Shown here piece after piece: positions 1 to 8,994 of a stretch of DNA of 40,802 bases. The DNA comes from Clostridia bacterium (GTDB taxonomy: Bacteria > Bacillota > DSM-521 > Neomoorellales > SLTJ01), in NCBI GenBank assembly GCA_024653205.1, contig JANLFO010000021.1:1-40802 (forward strand). The letters are read 5' to 3'. Within the stretch, counting starts at the first letter, position 1; each line of letters begins with the position of its first letter. Under the pieces are notes generated by a model. The model saw nothing but the letters and a program-made list of their open reading frames with translations, did no database searches and was not told where the DNA came from. The position numbers were made by a program, and so were the translations under genes.

Positions 1-10
1 ATGTACTCAG

Positions 11-68
11 GCGAGCACCCGGTACCGCCAGTCAACTCAAGTTAACTCGAAAGTGAGGATAACTCAGT
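11..68 (+). repeat. Partial copy (tail) of the dispersed palindromic repeat
   Basis: The stretch carries the repeat-family terminal motif GAGCACCCGGTACCGCC and ends with GAGGATAACTCAG, the same tail seen at 17,390-17,420. It lies directly downstream of nifK. Bases 69-154 hold only GC-rich sequence that could fold but has no U tract, so no intrinsic terminator is called and no gene is seen. Confidence 0.6.
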
Positions 69-154
69 CCTCCTTCCTCTTGAGTCCGGCCCGGGCCGGG
101 CGGCGGCCTTCCTGACCCACCCGCCCGGTCCGGCCGGGGCGCCGGGACCCGTCC

Positions 155-1633
155 CTACAACTGCTGGGTGCGGTCGTCGGGATACTGGTAGTCCAGCAGG
201 GCGTTGACTATTTCCATCAGCAGCAGCTCCCCGCCGCGGTAGCCCACTATGGGCCGCTTCTGGTAGCCGAAGCGGTCGTAGATGGGAAAGCCCACCCGCA
301 CCAGGGGCACCCGCAGCTCCCGGGCGATGTCCACCGCGCGGGAGTTGCCGAGGATCAGGTCCAGCCGCGGCTGCTGCTTCAGGTACTCCTCGAACTCGAA
401 CAGGTCGCCGCCGTTGAGGATCAGCGGGGCCTCGCCCCGGTATTCGGCCTGGGCCAGGAGGCGTTCGGCGTCGTGCGTGAAGGTCTTGCTGGCGGTGCCG
501 CTGGCCAGGGCCACCGGTTCCATGCCCATTTCTAACAGAAAACCGGTGACGCCCAGCACCGTGTCCGGGTCCCCCATAACCGCCACCTTCTTCATCATGG
601 TGTGGTGGAGGGCATCGGCCAGAAAGTCTATCAGCCGGCCCCGCTCGTCCAGCAGCGCCCGGGGAACCGGCCGTCCGGTAAGCTCGGACAGCCGGGCGAG
701 AAATTCGTCCGTGGCCCGCACCCCGAGGGGCGGGGGCCCTATCACCGCCTTGACCCCGTACCTCCTTTCCAGGTAGACGGCCCCCGCCTGGCCGGCGTGA
801 GGCTGCAGGGCAAAGGTGGCCAGAGAGTTGGCCATGTCCCGGATAGCCTCCACCGGGGTGCCGCCCGGAGGATAGTAGGGCATGGTGGTGGGCGGCGCCA
901 GGGGGGCGTCCAGGGTGTCGCTGATGTCAAAGAGCACGATGCCCTCGATCTCCATGTGCCGCAGGAGGTGCTTGATTTCCCGGATGTCTCCCGGATATAA
1001 GAGCCCGGGAATGATGTTCACCCTGCCGTTGGGCCGGCCGCCAGGCACGGCCAGGCTTTCCACGAAGGCGCGCGCGGCGCGGTTGTAACCCTCCACGTGG
1101 GAGCCGGCGAAGCTGGGGGTGTTGACCAGGACGATGGGAATCCGCTCTGCCTTCTCCGTCCCGATTTCCTTGCGCAGTTGAGATCGGGCCATCTTGATGA
1201 AGCTGACCATGTCGTCGCCGATGATCTCGCTGGAGCAGGTGGTTACCACCCCGATCAGCTCCGGCCAGTAGCGCAGCACCAGATTCCGGAGGCCCTCCAC
1301 CAGGTTACGCCGGCCGCCGAAGACCGCGGCGTCCTCGTGAAAGGAGGCGGTGGCGATGGTGGCCGGCTCCTTGAACACCCGGCAGAAGGTGTAGCGCACG
1401 TAAGTGGTGCAGCCCTGGGCCCCCTGGACGAAAGGTATTGCCCGCCTCACCCCCAGCACCGCCCACATGGCGCCCAGGGGCATGCAGGTGCGGTTGGGGT
1501 TGATCACCACCGCCCGGTTGGCCGAGGGAACCAACTCCGGCGGCCGGGGGATGTACTCCGGCGAAGCCGGCACCTTCTGGATTTTGATCTGATCGTACGG
1601 CAGGCCGGTAATGGGGATTTCTACCGTGCTCAT
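155..1633 (-). CDS. nifK: Nitrogenase beta subunit (NifK-type)
   Basis: Beta chain of the catalytic dinitrogenase, which with NifD forms the P-cluster and supports N2 reduction in the cytoplasm. The three P-cluster cysteines are visible as Cys50 (RTCMPLGA), Cys75 (GAQGCTTY) and Cys133 (TTCSSEIIGDD), with the SFHEDAAVFGG motif at about residues 97-107. At 492 residues it is close to NifK/VnfK sizes, with an N-terminal extension of about 40 residues. The ATG at 1,633 was chosen because it overlaps the nifD stop as ATGA (translational coupling) and has a GGAGG about 13 nt upstream. The longer open frame to 1,696 lies inside nifD. No nifE, nifN or nifB follows within the window, so cofactor-assembly genes must be elsewhere or beyond the edge. 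Family assignment is certain. The metal type is not decided by sequence. Confidence 0.97.
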   Translation of the reverse strand: MSTVEIPITGLPYDQIKIQKVPASPEYIPRPPELVPSANRAVVINPNRTCMPLGAMWAVLGVRRAIPFVQGAQGCTTYVRYTFCRVFKEPATIATASFHEDAAVFGGRRNLVEGLRNLVLRYWPELIGVVTTCSSEIIGDDMVSFIKMARSQLRKEIGTEKAERIPIVLVNTPSFAGSHVEGYNRAARAFVESLAVPGGRPNGRVNIIPGLLYPGDIREIKHLLRHMEIEGIVLFDISDTLDAPLAPPTTMPYYPPGGTPVEAIRDMANSLATFALQPHAGQAGAVYLERRYGVKAVIGPPPLGVRATDEFLARLSELTGRPVPRALLDERGRLIDFLADALHHTMMKKVAVMGDPDTVLGVTGFLLEMGMEPVALASGTASKTFTHDAERLLAQAEYRGEAPLILNGGDLFEFEEYLKQQPRLDLILGNSRAVDIARELRVPLVRVGFPIYDRFGYQKRPIVGYRGGELLLMEIVNALLDYQYPDDRTQQL

Positions 1634-3087
1634 AATCTGGCGCCTTCCTCCTCCTCGGTCCTGAGCCCGGCCCCGAAGCCCCACTGCAGCCTCCACACCG
1701 GGGCGTAGAGGGCCTGGTAGATGTCCCGGGCGAAATTCACCAGGCCCACAAACCCGGCGTAGGGCCCCTTCTCGTAGGAATGGGAGTTGAGGGTGGGAAC
1801 GCCCAGCTTGCGGGCGATGTACTTCTCCTTCAAGCCGGTGATAAAGAGGTCGGGCCTCTCGGTCTTGAGCATCTCTTCGATTTCGAACTCGTTGGGGTTA
1901 TCGATGACCAGCATCCCCTCCGGCGCCCGGGCGTTTATCTTCTCGTAGTCGTCCTCGTGGGCAAAGGTGCAGGCCACGGCCACCACGGTCATTCCCAGCT
2001 CTTCCATCACCCTGATCCAGTGCCACACCCGCGGCCCCCCCACGTATATGGCCACCCGCTTTCCCGCCAGCCTTTCCCGGTAAAAGGCCAGGCTCCGCTC
2101 CACCCGTTGCCGCTCCTCGGCGATCACCTGCTCCGCCCGCTCTTCCAGGCCGAAGAAGGCGGCCGTCCTGCGCAGGGCTTCGGCGGTCTGGTGCAGGCCG
2201 AAGAGCGAAACCCGCACGAAGGGGATGTCAAAGCCGTCCTCAAGCATGTGGGCGATGTACTCGGCGGAACGCTGGCAATGCACCACGTTGAGCTTTACGT
2301 CCGGCATCTTCACCAGATTTTCGATGCGCTCGTTGCCGCTGAACACCGCCGCCACCCGCAGGCCGATCTTTTCAAACAGGGGCCTTACCACCTTCAGGTC
2401 CCAGTCGATGTTGTACTCGCCGATGAGGCAGATGTCGTAAGGGGTTTTCTCCTCTTCCGCCATCTTCAGCTCCGGGCGGCGCTCCCGAAGCTGGCGGATC
2501 TGGCGGTAGAACTGGGTGTTGAAATCGTGGTGCCCCTTGGACTGGCTCACCCCCGAGCAGCCCGGAGACTGCGAGGTAAAGACCAGCTTGCCGGTCCTCC
2601 TTTCCACCTGTCGGGCCACCGCCTGCACGTCGTCCCCTATCAGCCCGGTGGTGCAGGTAGTAAAGATTATCAGGCCCTTGGCCTCCGGGAACAGGCGTAT
2701 GGCCTCCAGGCAGGCCTGCTCCAGCTTCTTTACGCCGCCGAAGACCACGTCCTTTTCCTGCATGTCGGTGCACAAACAGTAGCGCCGGTTAAAGGCCACG
2801 TTGGTCAATCTGGCGGGCGTGGCCCAGGGGTAGAAATCCGAAAGGTGGCGGCGCGTGCCCCAGGTGTACCAGGCACAGCCCACCGGGGCGTGCACCACCT
2901 GCAGCACGTCGGCTATGGGCCCGCCCACCACCCCGCGGGCGCCGGCGAAGGCGCAACCCCGCTCGGTCATGTCCCCGGGAACGGTGGCAAGGTTGCAGGC
3001 CGGAATTATGGGTTCCCGCTCGGTGCGGTATATGTGCTTTTGCCTCTCCGGAATAGCCCGGTCGCACTCCATGCTGACGAAGGGCAT
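1630..3087 (-). CDS. nifD: Nitrogenase alpha subunit, VnfD/AnfD-like in several motifs
   Basis: Alpha chain holding the active-site cofactor. P-cluster cysteines are Cys45 (ERGCAFAG), Cys71 (APVGCAWYTW) and Cys145 (TTCTTGLIGDD). Cofactor ligands are Cys271 (VVHCQRSAEY) and His436 (NSHSYEKGPY). Gln182 and His186 of SPGCSGVSQSKGHH match substrate-channel residues. The N terminus (ECDRAIPERQKHIY), the GGPRVWHW motif at 350-357 and the His436-to-GPY spacing recall remembered VnfD/AnfD sequences more than classical NifD. The 485-residue length also suits that group. Gene order is nonetheless nif-type: nifK overlaps by 4 nt and no delta-subunit gene intervenes. An ATG start with GGAGG 9 nt upstream is convincing. 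It most resembles the poorly characterised Firmicute/Methanocaldococcus group of nitrogenases. This grouping is inference without a tree. Confidence 0.96.
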   Translation of the reverse strand: MPFVSMECDRAIPERQKHIYRTEREPIIPACNLATVPGDMTERGCAFAGARGVVGGPIADVLQVVHAPVGCAWYTWGTRRHLSDFYPWATPARLTNVAFNRRYCLCTDMQEKDVVFGGVKKLEQACLEAIRLFPEAKGLIIFTTCTTGLIGDDVQAVARQVERRTGKLVFTSQSPGCSGVSQSKGHHDFNTQFYRQIRQLRERRPELKMAEEEKTPYDICLIGEYNIDWDLKVVRPLFEKIGLRVAAVFSGNERIENLVKMPDVKLNVVHCQRSAEYIAHMLEDGFDIPFVRVSLFGLHQTAEALRRTAAFFGLEERAEQVIAEERQRVERSLAFYRERLAGKRVAIYVGGPRVWHWIRVMEELGMTVVAVACTFAHEDDYEKINARAPEGMLVIDNPNEFEIEEMLKTERPDLFITGLKEKYIARKLGVPTLNSHSYEKGPYAGFVGLVNFARDIYQALYAPVWRLQWGFGAGLRTEEEEGARL

Positions 3088-3109
3088 AGCCTCTACCTCC
3101 CCAACTTAG

Positions 3110-3472
3110 CTACAGGGCCGCCGGCCCCTTTTCGCCGGTGCGTATGCGCACCGCTTCCTCCACCGGGCAGACGAATATGCGGCCGTCGCCGATCTGCCCG
3201 GTGCGGTTTACCTTCATTACGGCCGCCACCACCAGGGGCACGTCCGCGTCCTCCAGCACCACCGAAACCATCCGCTTGGGGACGTACTTCATGCCCCCTT
3301 CCTGCCTCTGAAGCTCGGGGCTCACGGCAAAGGTTACCTCCCCGGCAATGCCTTTTTGCTTGCCCCTCCCCAGCACTTTCCAGGCGGTCATTCCCGGAAA
3401 CCCCAAAGCCTCCAGCACTCTCTTGGTAGCCGTCATCTTGCTCGGCCGGATGATGGCCACTATTTCCTTCAC
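3110..3472 (-). CDS. nifI2: Nitrogenase-associated PII protein NifI2
   Basis: PII-family regulator that, in methanogens, acts with NifI1 to inhibit dinitrogenase until 2-oxoglutarate relieves it. The chain has the PII start (KEIVAIIRPSK), a T-loop region longer than in GlnB (after GRGKQKGIAG) and the C-terminal TGQIGDGRIFV ATP/ADP-binding motif. It lies between nifI1 and nifD, the classical place for NifI2. The GTG at 3,472 is preferred: AGGAGG sits 8 nt before it, while the upstream GTG at 3,481 directly abuts the Shine-Dalgarno. This gives 120 residues. No uridylylation tyrosine motif of the GlnB type is evident. The gene is 22 nt from nifD and 12 nt from nifI1, so one operon is very likely. 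Confidence 0.93.
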   Translation of the reverse strand: MKEIVAIIRPSKMTATKRVLEALGFPGMTAWKVLGRGKQKGIAGEVTFAVSPELQRQEGGMKYVPKRMVSVVLEDADVPLVVAAVMKVNRTGQIGDGRIFVCPVEEAVRIRTGEKGPAAL

Positions 3473-3484
3473 CGGCTCCACCTC

Positions 3485-3802
3485 CTAGAGCCCGGCGGCG
3501 CCGGTGCGCACGGTGTAGGCCTCTTCTACCGGGGAGATAAAGATCTTACCGTCCCCAAAGCTTCCGGTGTAGGCCGTCCTGGAGATAATGCCCACCACCT
3601 CTTCGCACCGGTGATCCTCCACTACCAGCAGGAGCATCACCTTGGGCAGCTCGTCATAGTAGATGCCCCCGACGTGGAGCCCTTTCTGCTTGCCGCGCCC
3701 CACCACCTCCATCTTGGTTAGGGCCACGTATCCGCTCTCCGCCAGGGCGTCTACCACTTCCTCGCTCTTCTCGGGCCGGATGATGGCCCGGATCATTTTC
3801 AT
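3485..3802 (-). CDS. nifI1: Nitrogenase-associated PII protein NifI1
   Basis: Partner of NifI2 in post-translational switch-off of nitrogenase when ammonium is present, by family knowledge from methanogens. The 105-residue chain begins MKMIRAIIRPEK and carries the GRGKQKGLHVGG segment at the base of the T-loop and TGSFGDGKIFI near the C terminus, both typical of PII nucleotide and 2-oxoglutarate sites. The ATG at 3,802 was chosen because AGGAGG lies 8 nt upstream. A GTG three codons earlier lies too close to that site. It follows nifH after 58 nt and precedes nifI2 by 12 nt, matching the nifH-nifI1-nifI2-nifD-nifK order of methanogens and some Clostridia. Confidence 0.94.
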   Translation of the reverse strand: MKMIRAIIRPEKSEEVVDALAESGYVALTKMEVVGRGKQKGLHVGGIYYDELPKVMLLLVVEDHRCEEVVGIISRTAYTGSFGDGKIFISPVEEAYTVRTGAAGL

Positions 3803-3860
3803 ATGCCCCACCTCCTCCAGGCCGAAGTCTCGGTCGAAGCCGCCGGCGGCCGCACTTCCG

Positions 3861-4945
<1,085 letters not shown>

Positions 4946-4991
4946 AAGGTGCGGTTGCCTGAACCGGAGAAGGTCACCCCGATCCCCCCGG

Positions 4992-5345
4992 TCAGAGGGC
5001 GGCGGCTCCCTCTTCGCCGGTGCGGATGCGGATGGCATTGGCAATGGGATAGACGAAAATCTTACCGTCCCCGATTTCGCCCGTGCGCGCCACCTCGGCG
5101 ATGGCCGCAGTTACCGGCTCCAAGTCGCTTTCCTCCACCACCAGCTCCACCTTGATCTTGGGCAGGAAGGGGATCACGTAGGTGCGGCCGCGGAACTGCT
5201 CCTGCCAGCCCCCCTGCCTACCTCTTCCCCGCACCTCGGTCACGGTCATGGAAGAATATCCCCGCCGCCCCAATTCCTCCACCAGGGCCTCCACTTTTTC
5301 CTCCCGCAGGATAACCTCTACCTTGTAGAGCCGGGCCTCTGCCAT
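4992..5345 (-). CDS. glnK: PII signalling protein GlnK/GlnB, paired with Amt
   Basis: Trimeric PII protein expected to bind 2-oxoglutarate and ATP/ADP and to plug the adjacent ammonium channel. The 117-residue chain has the T-loop sequence FRGRTYVIPFLPK, whose tyrosine aligns with the uridylylated Tyr51 of enterobacterial GlnB/GlnK, and TGEIGDGKIFV near the C terminus. It therefore differs from NifI1 and NifI2, which lack that T-loop. The ATG at 5,345 has GGGAGG 9 nt upstream; a TTG at 5,354 is in frame but less likely. It starts 5 nt after the amt stop, so amt-glnK is an operon. Whether Tyr51 is modified here is unknown. Confidence 0.93.
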   Translation of the reverse strand: MAEARLYKVEVILREEKVEALVEELGRRGYSSMTVTEVRGRGRQGGWQEQFRGRTYVIPFLPKIKVELVVEESDLEPVTAAIAEVARTGEIGDGKIFVYPIANAIRIRTGEEGAAAL

Positions 5346-5350
5346 GCCGA

Positions 5351-6820
5351 TCAACCTCCCAGGAAGGTGGTACGCCGCAGGGCAAACTCCGGATAGGCCG
5401 GGGTGCCGTGCTCGGAGAGGTCCAGGCCCTGCAGCTCTTCCTCCGGCGACACCCGGATGCCCATGGCCAGATCCAGGAGCTTAAACAGCAGCAGGCCCAG
5501 GCCGAAGCTCCAGGCGGCGGCTACCCCGGCGCCGGCCAACTGGGCCAAGAGCTGCCCTGCCCCGCCGCCGTAGAAAAGCCCAACCGCATAGGGCGGCTCC
5601 AGGCTGTAGAGGCCGTAGGTGCCGTCGGCGAAAAGCCCCACGCTGATCAGGCCCCACAGGCCGCAGAAGCCGTGCACGCTAACCGCGCCCACCGGGTCGT
5701 CCACCCGCCGGGCCTCCAGCCCGTAGACCCCGGCCACCAGGATGACCCCGGCCACGGCGCCGATCACCACCGCCGCCCAGGCCTCGATCCAGGCCGCCGG
5801 AGCGGTCACCGCCACCAGGCCTCCCAGCACCCCGTTCAGGGCCATGCCCAGGTCCCAGCGCCGCGTCTTCAAGTAGACCAGGAGCAGGGCCACCAGGCAG
5901 CCGGCGGCGGCCGCCAGGTTGGTGTTCACCGCCACCACCGCCGTCCGCAGGTGGTGGGCGCTGAAGGTGCTGCCCGGATTAAACCCGAACCAGCCGAACC
6001 ACAGGATGAAGGTGCCCAGAGCCGCCAGGCTCATGCTGTGCCCGGGAATGGCCTGGGGCTTGCCCTCCCGGCCGATTTTGCCGTAGCGCGGCCCCAGGAC
6101 CAGGGTGCCGGCCAGACCCACCAGCCCGCCTATGGTGTGCACCACGCCCGAGCCGGCAAAGTCCAGGTGCCCCAGCCCCCAGGGGAGCTGCGAAAGCCAA
6201 CCTCCGCCCCACACCCAGTGGGCGTAAACCGGGTAGATGAAACCGCTTACCACCAAGGAATACATCAGGTAGGCGGGAAACTTGAGCCTCTCCGCCACCG
6301 CGCCGGACACGATGGTGGCGGCAGTGCCGGCGAACACCAACTGCCAGAAAAAGTCCAGATATGTGCCCACGTCGTAAGCCTCGCCGTGCAGGAACCACTT
6401 GCCGGCGCCGATCAGGCCCAGGTGGTCTGACCCCTTAAGAAAACCGTAGCCTACGGCGAAGAACACCAGCGAGGCCACCACGAAGTCCAAGAGGTTCTTG
6501 CTCATGAGGTTGGTGACGTTCTTGGCCCGGCAAAAGCCGGCCTCCACCAGGGCGAACCCGGCCTGCATGAAGAACACCAGGAAGGCGCAGACCAAAACCC
6601 AAACGTAGTCCACGGCCGCCGCCGGATTGGCCTCAATAGTGGCGGCCCCGCCCGGATCCTGGGCCAGGGCCGCGGCAGGCCATAGGCTCAAGAGAAGAGC
6701 CATCAGGACGAAACCTGCCGCCCAACCGGCGGCGGCCCGCCGGAGCAGTTGTAGCCCGGCGTCGCTCACCCCTATCCGACCCGGTCCCATCAATACCCTA
6801 TCCCGACTGGCCCCCCGCAC
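5351..6820 (-). CDS. amt: Ammonium transporter (Amt/AmtB family)
   Basis: Inner-membrane channel for ammonium uptake. The 489-residue product starts with a hydrophobic signal-like segment ending in AAALAQ, as in AmtB, followed by about eleven transmembrane helices. The two pore histidines are visible in FAGSGVVHTIGGLVG and SVHGFCGLWG. The GTG at 6,820 was chosen because GGGAGGG precedes it by 7 nt. The open frame extends to a TTG at 6,841 with no ribosome site. The C terminus keeps the RVSPEEELQGLDLSEHGTPAY segment that GlnK contacts in relatives. glnK follows after 5 nt. Expression is probably controlled by the leader at 6,987-7,173, with an activator site, promoter and ANTAR-type hairpins. 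Confidence 0.97.
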   Translation of the reverse strand: MRGASRDRVLMGPGRIGVSDAGLQLLRRAAAGWAAGFVLMALLLSLWPAAALAQDPGGAATIEANPAAAVDYVWVLVCAFLVFFMQAGFALVEAGFCRAKNVTNLMSKNLLDFVVASLVFFAVGYGFLKGSDHLGLIGAGKWFLHGEAYDVGTYLDFFWQLVFAGTAATIVSGAVAERLKFPAYLMYSLVVSGFIYPVYAHWVWGGGWLSQLPWGLGHLDFAGSGVVHTIGGLVGLAGTLVLGPRYGKIGREGKPQAIPGHSMSLAALGTFILWFGWFGFNPGSTFSAHHLRTAVVAVNTNLAAAAGCLVALLLVYLKTRRWDLGMALNGVLGGLVAVTAPAAWIEAWAAVVIGAVAGVILVAGVYGLEARRVDDPVGAVSVHGFCGLWGLISVGLFADGTYGLYSLEPPYAVGLFYGGGAGQLLAQLAGAGVAAAWSFGLGLLLFKLLDLAMGIRVSPEEELQGLDLSEHGTPAYPEFALRRTTFLGG

Positions 6821-6986
6821 GTTCGATCCCTCCCTAGCCAAGATGAGATGATTGCCCGAAGTGCGCGCTGCCCCGTTCCATCACCCCCTTCCAAACGCGG
6901 AACCCGGCTAGGCCGCTGTGCCTCCCGCCGTATCCCGGCCGTAAACGCTCGGGGCCCCAAGGCGCAGGATTAGTCTCCCGCACCGG

Positions 6987-7173
6987 GGCCCCGTTGCCAT
7001 GCGCGCCGCCACCGCTGGCGCCGCACCCCAACACCCAAAAAGTTAGGGTCCCCGCGCTTTCACCTGCAGGGACCCCGTCGTCCACCTTTCGGCTTCCTTG
7101 CCGACCTTCTGGCTACTAATTGTATCCGAATCCCGCCCCCTGGCAATACCCCCGAGGCAAAAATACGGTATAC
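6987..7173 (-). promoter_or_regulatory. amt promoter, upstream palindrome and ANTAR-type antiterminator leader
   Basis: In the minus sense the order is a palindrome-like site TATACCGTATT centred at 7,167, a -35 TTGCCA (7,146-7,141), a 16-nt spacer and a -10 TACAAT (7,124-7,119). Hairpin P1 UCGGC-AAGGAA-GCCGA follows (7,104-7,089; loop has A1 and G4). A second hairpin GGAC-GACGGG-GUCC (7,083-7,070; loop G4 but not A1) overlaps an intrinsic terminator (GGGUCCC with GGGACCC, then UAACUUUUU, 7,076-7,036). Further down, GGC-AACGGG-GCC (6,998-6,987) is another A1/G4 hexaloop that overlaps a long GC-rich hairpin. The layout fits transcription antitermination by an ANTAR protein. Confidence 0.72.
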
Positions 7174-7179
7174 ATCATC

Positions 7180-7690
7180 GGACGGCCCGAACACTGCCGC
7201 CGGAAATCCTGGGCCGCCGGAGGAGCCCTATCCCAAGACCTGCGACCCGGAGTACTTCGCCTCCGTCCAACAGGTGCTATTGGAAGCCCTGGAGGATCCA
7301 GGCTCTCCCCTGCGGCCCCCTGCCGTGTTGGGTAGCCGGAGTGAAGAACACTTGCACAATCAGATTTGGTGCACGTGGGTGCGGAAGGCCTGGAACGGCC
7401 GCTCTGAACCCAAATCCGGCTATGCGCCCAGTTCCTCAGGCAGCTTGAGAGGCGCGCTCTAAGCGTAGAGCACGTCCAGTCACAAGTCGGTGCCGTTCGG
7501 GCCAAGCTACAGTATGCGTGTCCGGGTCCGCCTTCACCTGGCGGAAACAGCGGGATCCCTTAAGGGCTCGAGCACCGGGCCTTCAAGCAAAGGACGGATA
7601 TCCGCCACCCGATACTCGCCGATTTCAAACTCTAGAGTCAGATGGTGGCCCCCCTAACGGGGTAAAGGCTGCGGATTTCGTGCAGCGGCA
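7180..7690. other. Intergenic stretch without a recognised gene
   Basis: About 500 bases between the amt control region and the gltB1 terminator. A plus-strand frame near 7,215-7,460 gives a protein-like stretch (CDPEYFASVQQVLLEALEDPG), and another frame near 7,518-7,750 contains NGVKAADFVQRHRKKG. Neither has a convincing start and ribosome site, and neither was recognised. The stretch may be a decayed gene fragment. No RNA gene was seen. Confidence 0.3.
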
Positions 7691-7693
7691 CCG

Positions 7694-7720
7694 TAAAAAG
7701 GGGCCGGCCCGAAGGCCGGC
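7694..7720 (-). terminator. Intrinsic terminator after gltB1
   Basis: Read on the minus strand, a perfect 7-bp stem GCCGGCC-UUCG-GGCCGGC with a UUCG tetraloop is followed by CCCUUUUUA. It lies about 115 nt beyond the gltB1 stop and would end the GS-GOGAT transcript. A weaker hairpin with UUGUU lies at 7,750-7,772. Confidence 0.8.
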
Positions 7721-7836
7721 GCATGAGAAAAGACAGGATGTGGTAGATTGAACAACCCGCCTGCCTTAGCGGGCGCGGTCGGGCTGCCCGGACCCAAGCC
7801 CGCCGACAGGAGGTGGAGATTAACTTGAGCTAGGGA

Positions 7837-8925
7837 TTAGGCCGCTTCGCCCATCAACTCCCCCACTACCGGCTCGCCCGCGCCCGGCACCCAAACCTCC
7901 CGGGGCGAGGGGCAAACCGCCCGGATGGCCGCCTCCTCCGAGGCGATGAAAAGGTGAGAACCGTCACGTGCCGCCAGCTGAGGCCGGAGCTTGATGCGGT
8001 CATTAAGGCCCACCATGAAGCCATGCCGGGCCACCACCACCGCAAAGGGCCCGTTCAGCATGGCGCCGGCGTAGACCGCCCGGAGGGTTTCGCATAAGGT
8101 TCGCTCCTCCTCCGGCAGATAGGGCATCTCCTCCCACAGAGGCGGGGCCAATACCCGGGCCACGGTGGCCAGGGGCAGGCGGTGGCGCCGGGAAAGCAGG
8201 TCGAACAGGTAGGCCACCACCTCGGTATCGGTGTGCAGGGTGCAGTGGTAGCCGTGGCTCAAAAGAAACCGGCGGTTGGCGCCGTAAGAGGAAATCTCGC
8301 CGTTGTGCACCACCGACCAGTCCAGGAGCCCGAAGGGGTGGGCCCCGCCCCACCAGGCGATGGAGTTGGTGGGGAAGCGGCCGTGGCCGGTCCAGATATA
8401 GCCTTCGTACTCCTCCAGCCGGAAGAAGCGGCCTATGTCCTCCGGATAGCCCACGCCCTTGAAGATGCCCATGTTCTTGCCGCTGGAGGCCACGAACGCG
8501 CCCGGCACAGAGGTGTTGATCCGCATCACCGCCGCCACTACGGCTTCCTCCTCCGCCTCCGCCGCGGCCGCAGGCCGGAGGCGCAGGAAATAACGCCACA
8601 GAATCGGCGGCCGGCCCACCTCCGCCACCGGCCGGGTGGGGATGGGCTCGTCGTGCACCGGCTCGAACCACTGGCGCAGCAGTTTCTCGGTGGCGGCCTG
8701 GGCTTCCCGGTCCTCGAACATAAGGTGAAAGGCGTAGCAGTCGGCGAACTGGGGATAGATGCCGTAGGCGGCAAACCCCCCGCCCAGGCCGTTGGCCCGC
8801 TCCCGCATGGTGGCCATGCCGGAGATAATCGCCTCGCCGCTGAAGCGCCGCCCGCTCAAATCCATTATTCCCATAATGCTGCAGCCCGAAGGGATGCGGT
8901 AATCCCGGTCGGGGCAAAGCGGCAT
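7837..8925 (-). CDS. Glutamate synthase, glutamine amidotransferase subunit (class II)
   Basis: Splits glutamine to deliver ammonia to the FMN-containing synthase subunit. The 362-residue product is a class II (Ntn-type) amidotransferase. The nucleophile is probably Cys15 in PSGCSIMGIM, which requires removal of a 14-residue propeptide. TGHGRFPTNS, VVHNGEISSYGANR and HTDTEVVAYLFD are typical glutamine-binding motifs. It corresponds to the separate first domain of the GltB large chain in archaeal-type enzymes. The ATG at 8,925 is preferred, with AGGGGG 8 nt upstream; a GTG at 8,934 is in frame. It is the last gene of the gltB cluster. The 60-nt gap from the GXGXG gene contains part of a dispersed repeat. 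Confidence 0.9.
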   Translation of the reverse strand: MPLCPDRDYRIPSGCSIMGIMDLSGRRFSGEAIISGMATMRERANGLGGGFAAYGIYPQFADCYAFHLMFEDREAQAATEKLLRQWFEPVHDEPIPTRPVAEVGRPPILWRYFLRLRPAAAAEAEEEAVVAAVMRINTSVPGAFVASSGKNMGIFKGVGYPEDIGRFFRLEEYEGYIWTGHGRFPTNSIAWWGGAHPFGLLDWSVVHNGEISSYGANRRFLLSHGYHCTLHTDTEVVAYLFDLLSRRHRLPLATVARVLAPPLWEEMPYLPEEERTLCETLRAVYAGAMLNGPFAVVVARHGFMVGLNDRIKLRPQLAARDGSHLFIASEEAAIRAVCPSPREVWVPGAGEPVVGELMGEAA

Positions 8926-8938
8926 GTTCCTCACCCCC

Positions 8939-8993
8939 TGACGTGTCGCCAGTTTCCCACAGGCGGTACCGGGTGCTCCCCGTTCGTACCGGA
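8939..8993 (-). repeat. Half-copy of the dispersed palindromic repeat inside the gltB operon
   Basis: On the plus strand CAGTTTCCCACAGGCGGTACC continues into GGGTGCTCCCCGTTCGTACC. This is the same as the copy starting at 40,738 and the reverse complement of the end of the copy at 13,941-14,200. It fills almost all of the gap between two genes that must be co-transcribed. Confidence 0.7.
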
Positions 8994-8994
8994 T

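Noticed and set aside
1630-1640. A vnfG/anfG delta-subunit gene between nifD and nifK
   Set aside because: The two genes overlap by 4 nt, leaving no room.
1780-3429. Long plus-strand open frame (549 codons) opposite nifD and nifI2
   Set aside because: It is an antisense shadow of GC-rich coding sequence. It spans several real genes and has no recognisable domains.
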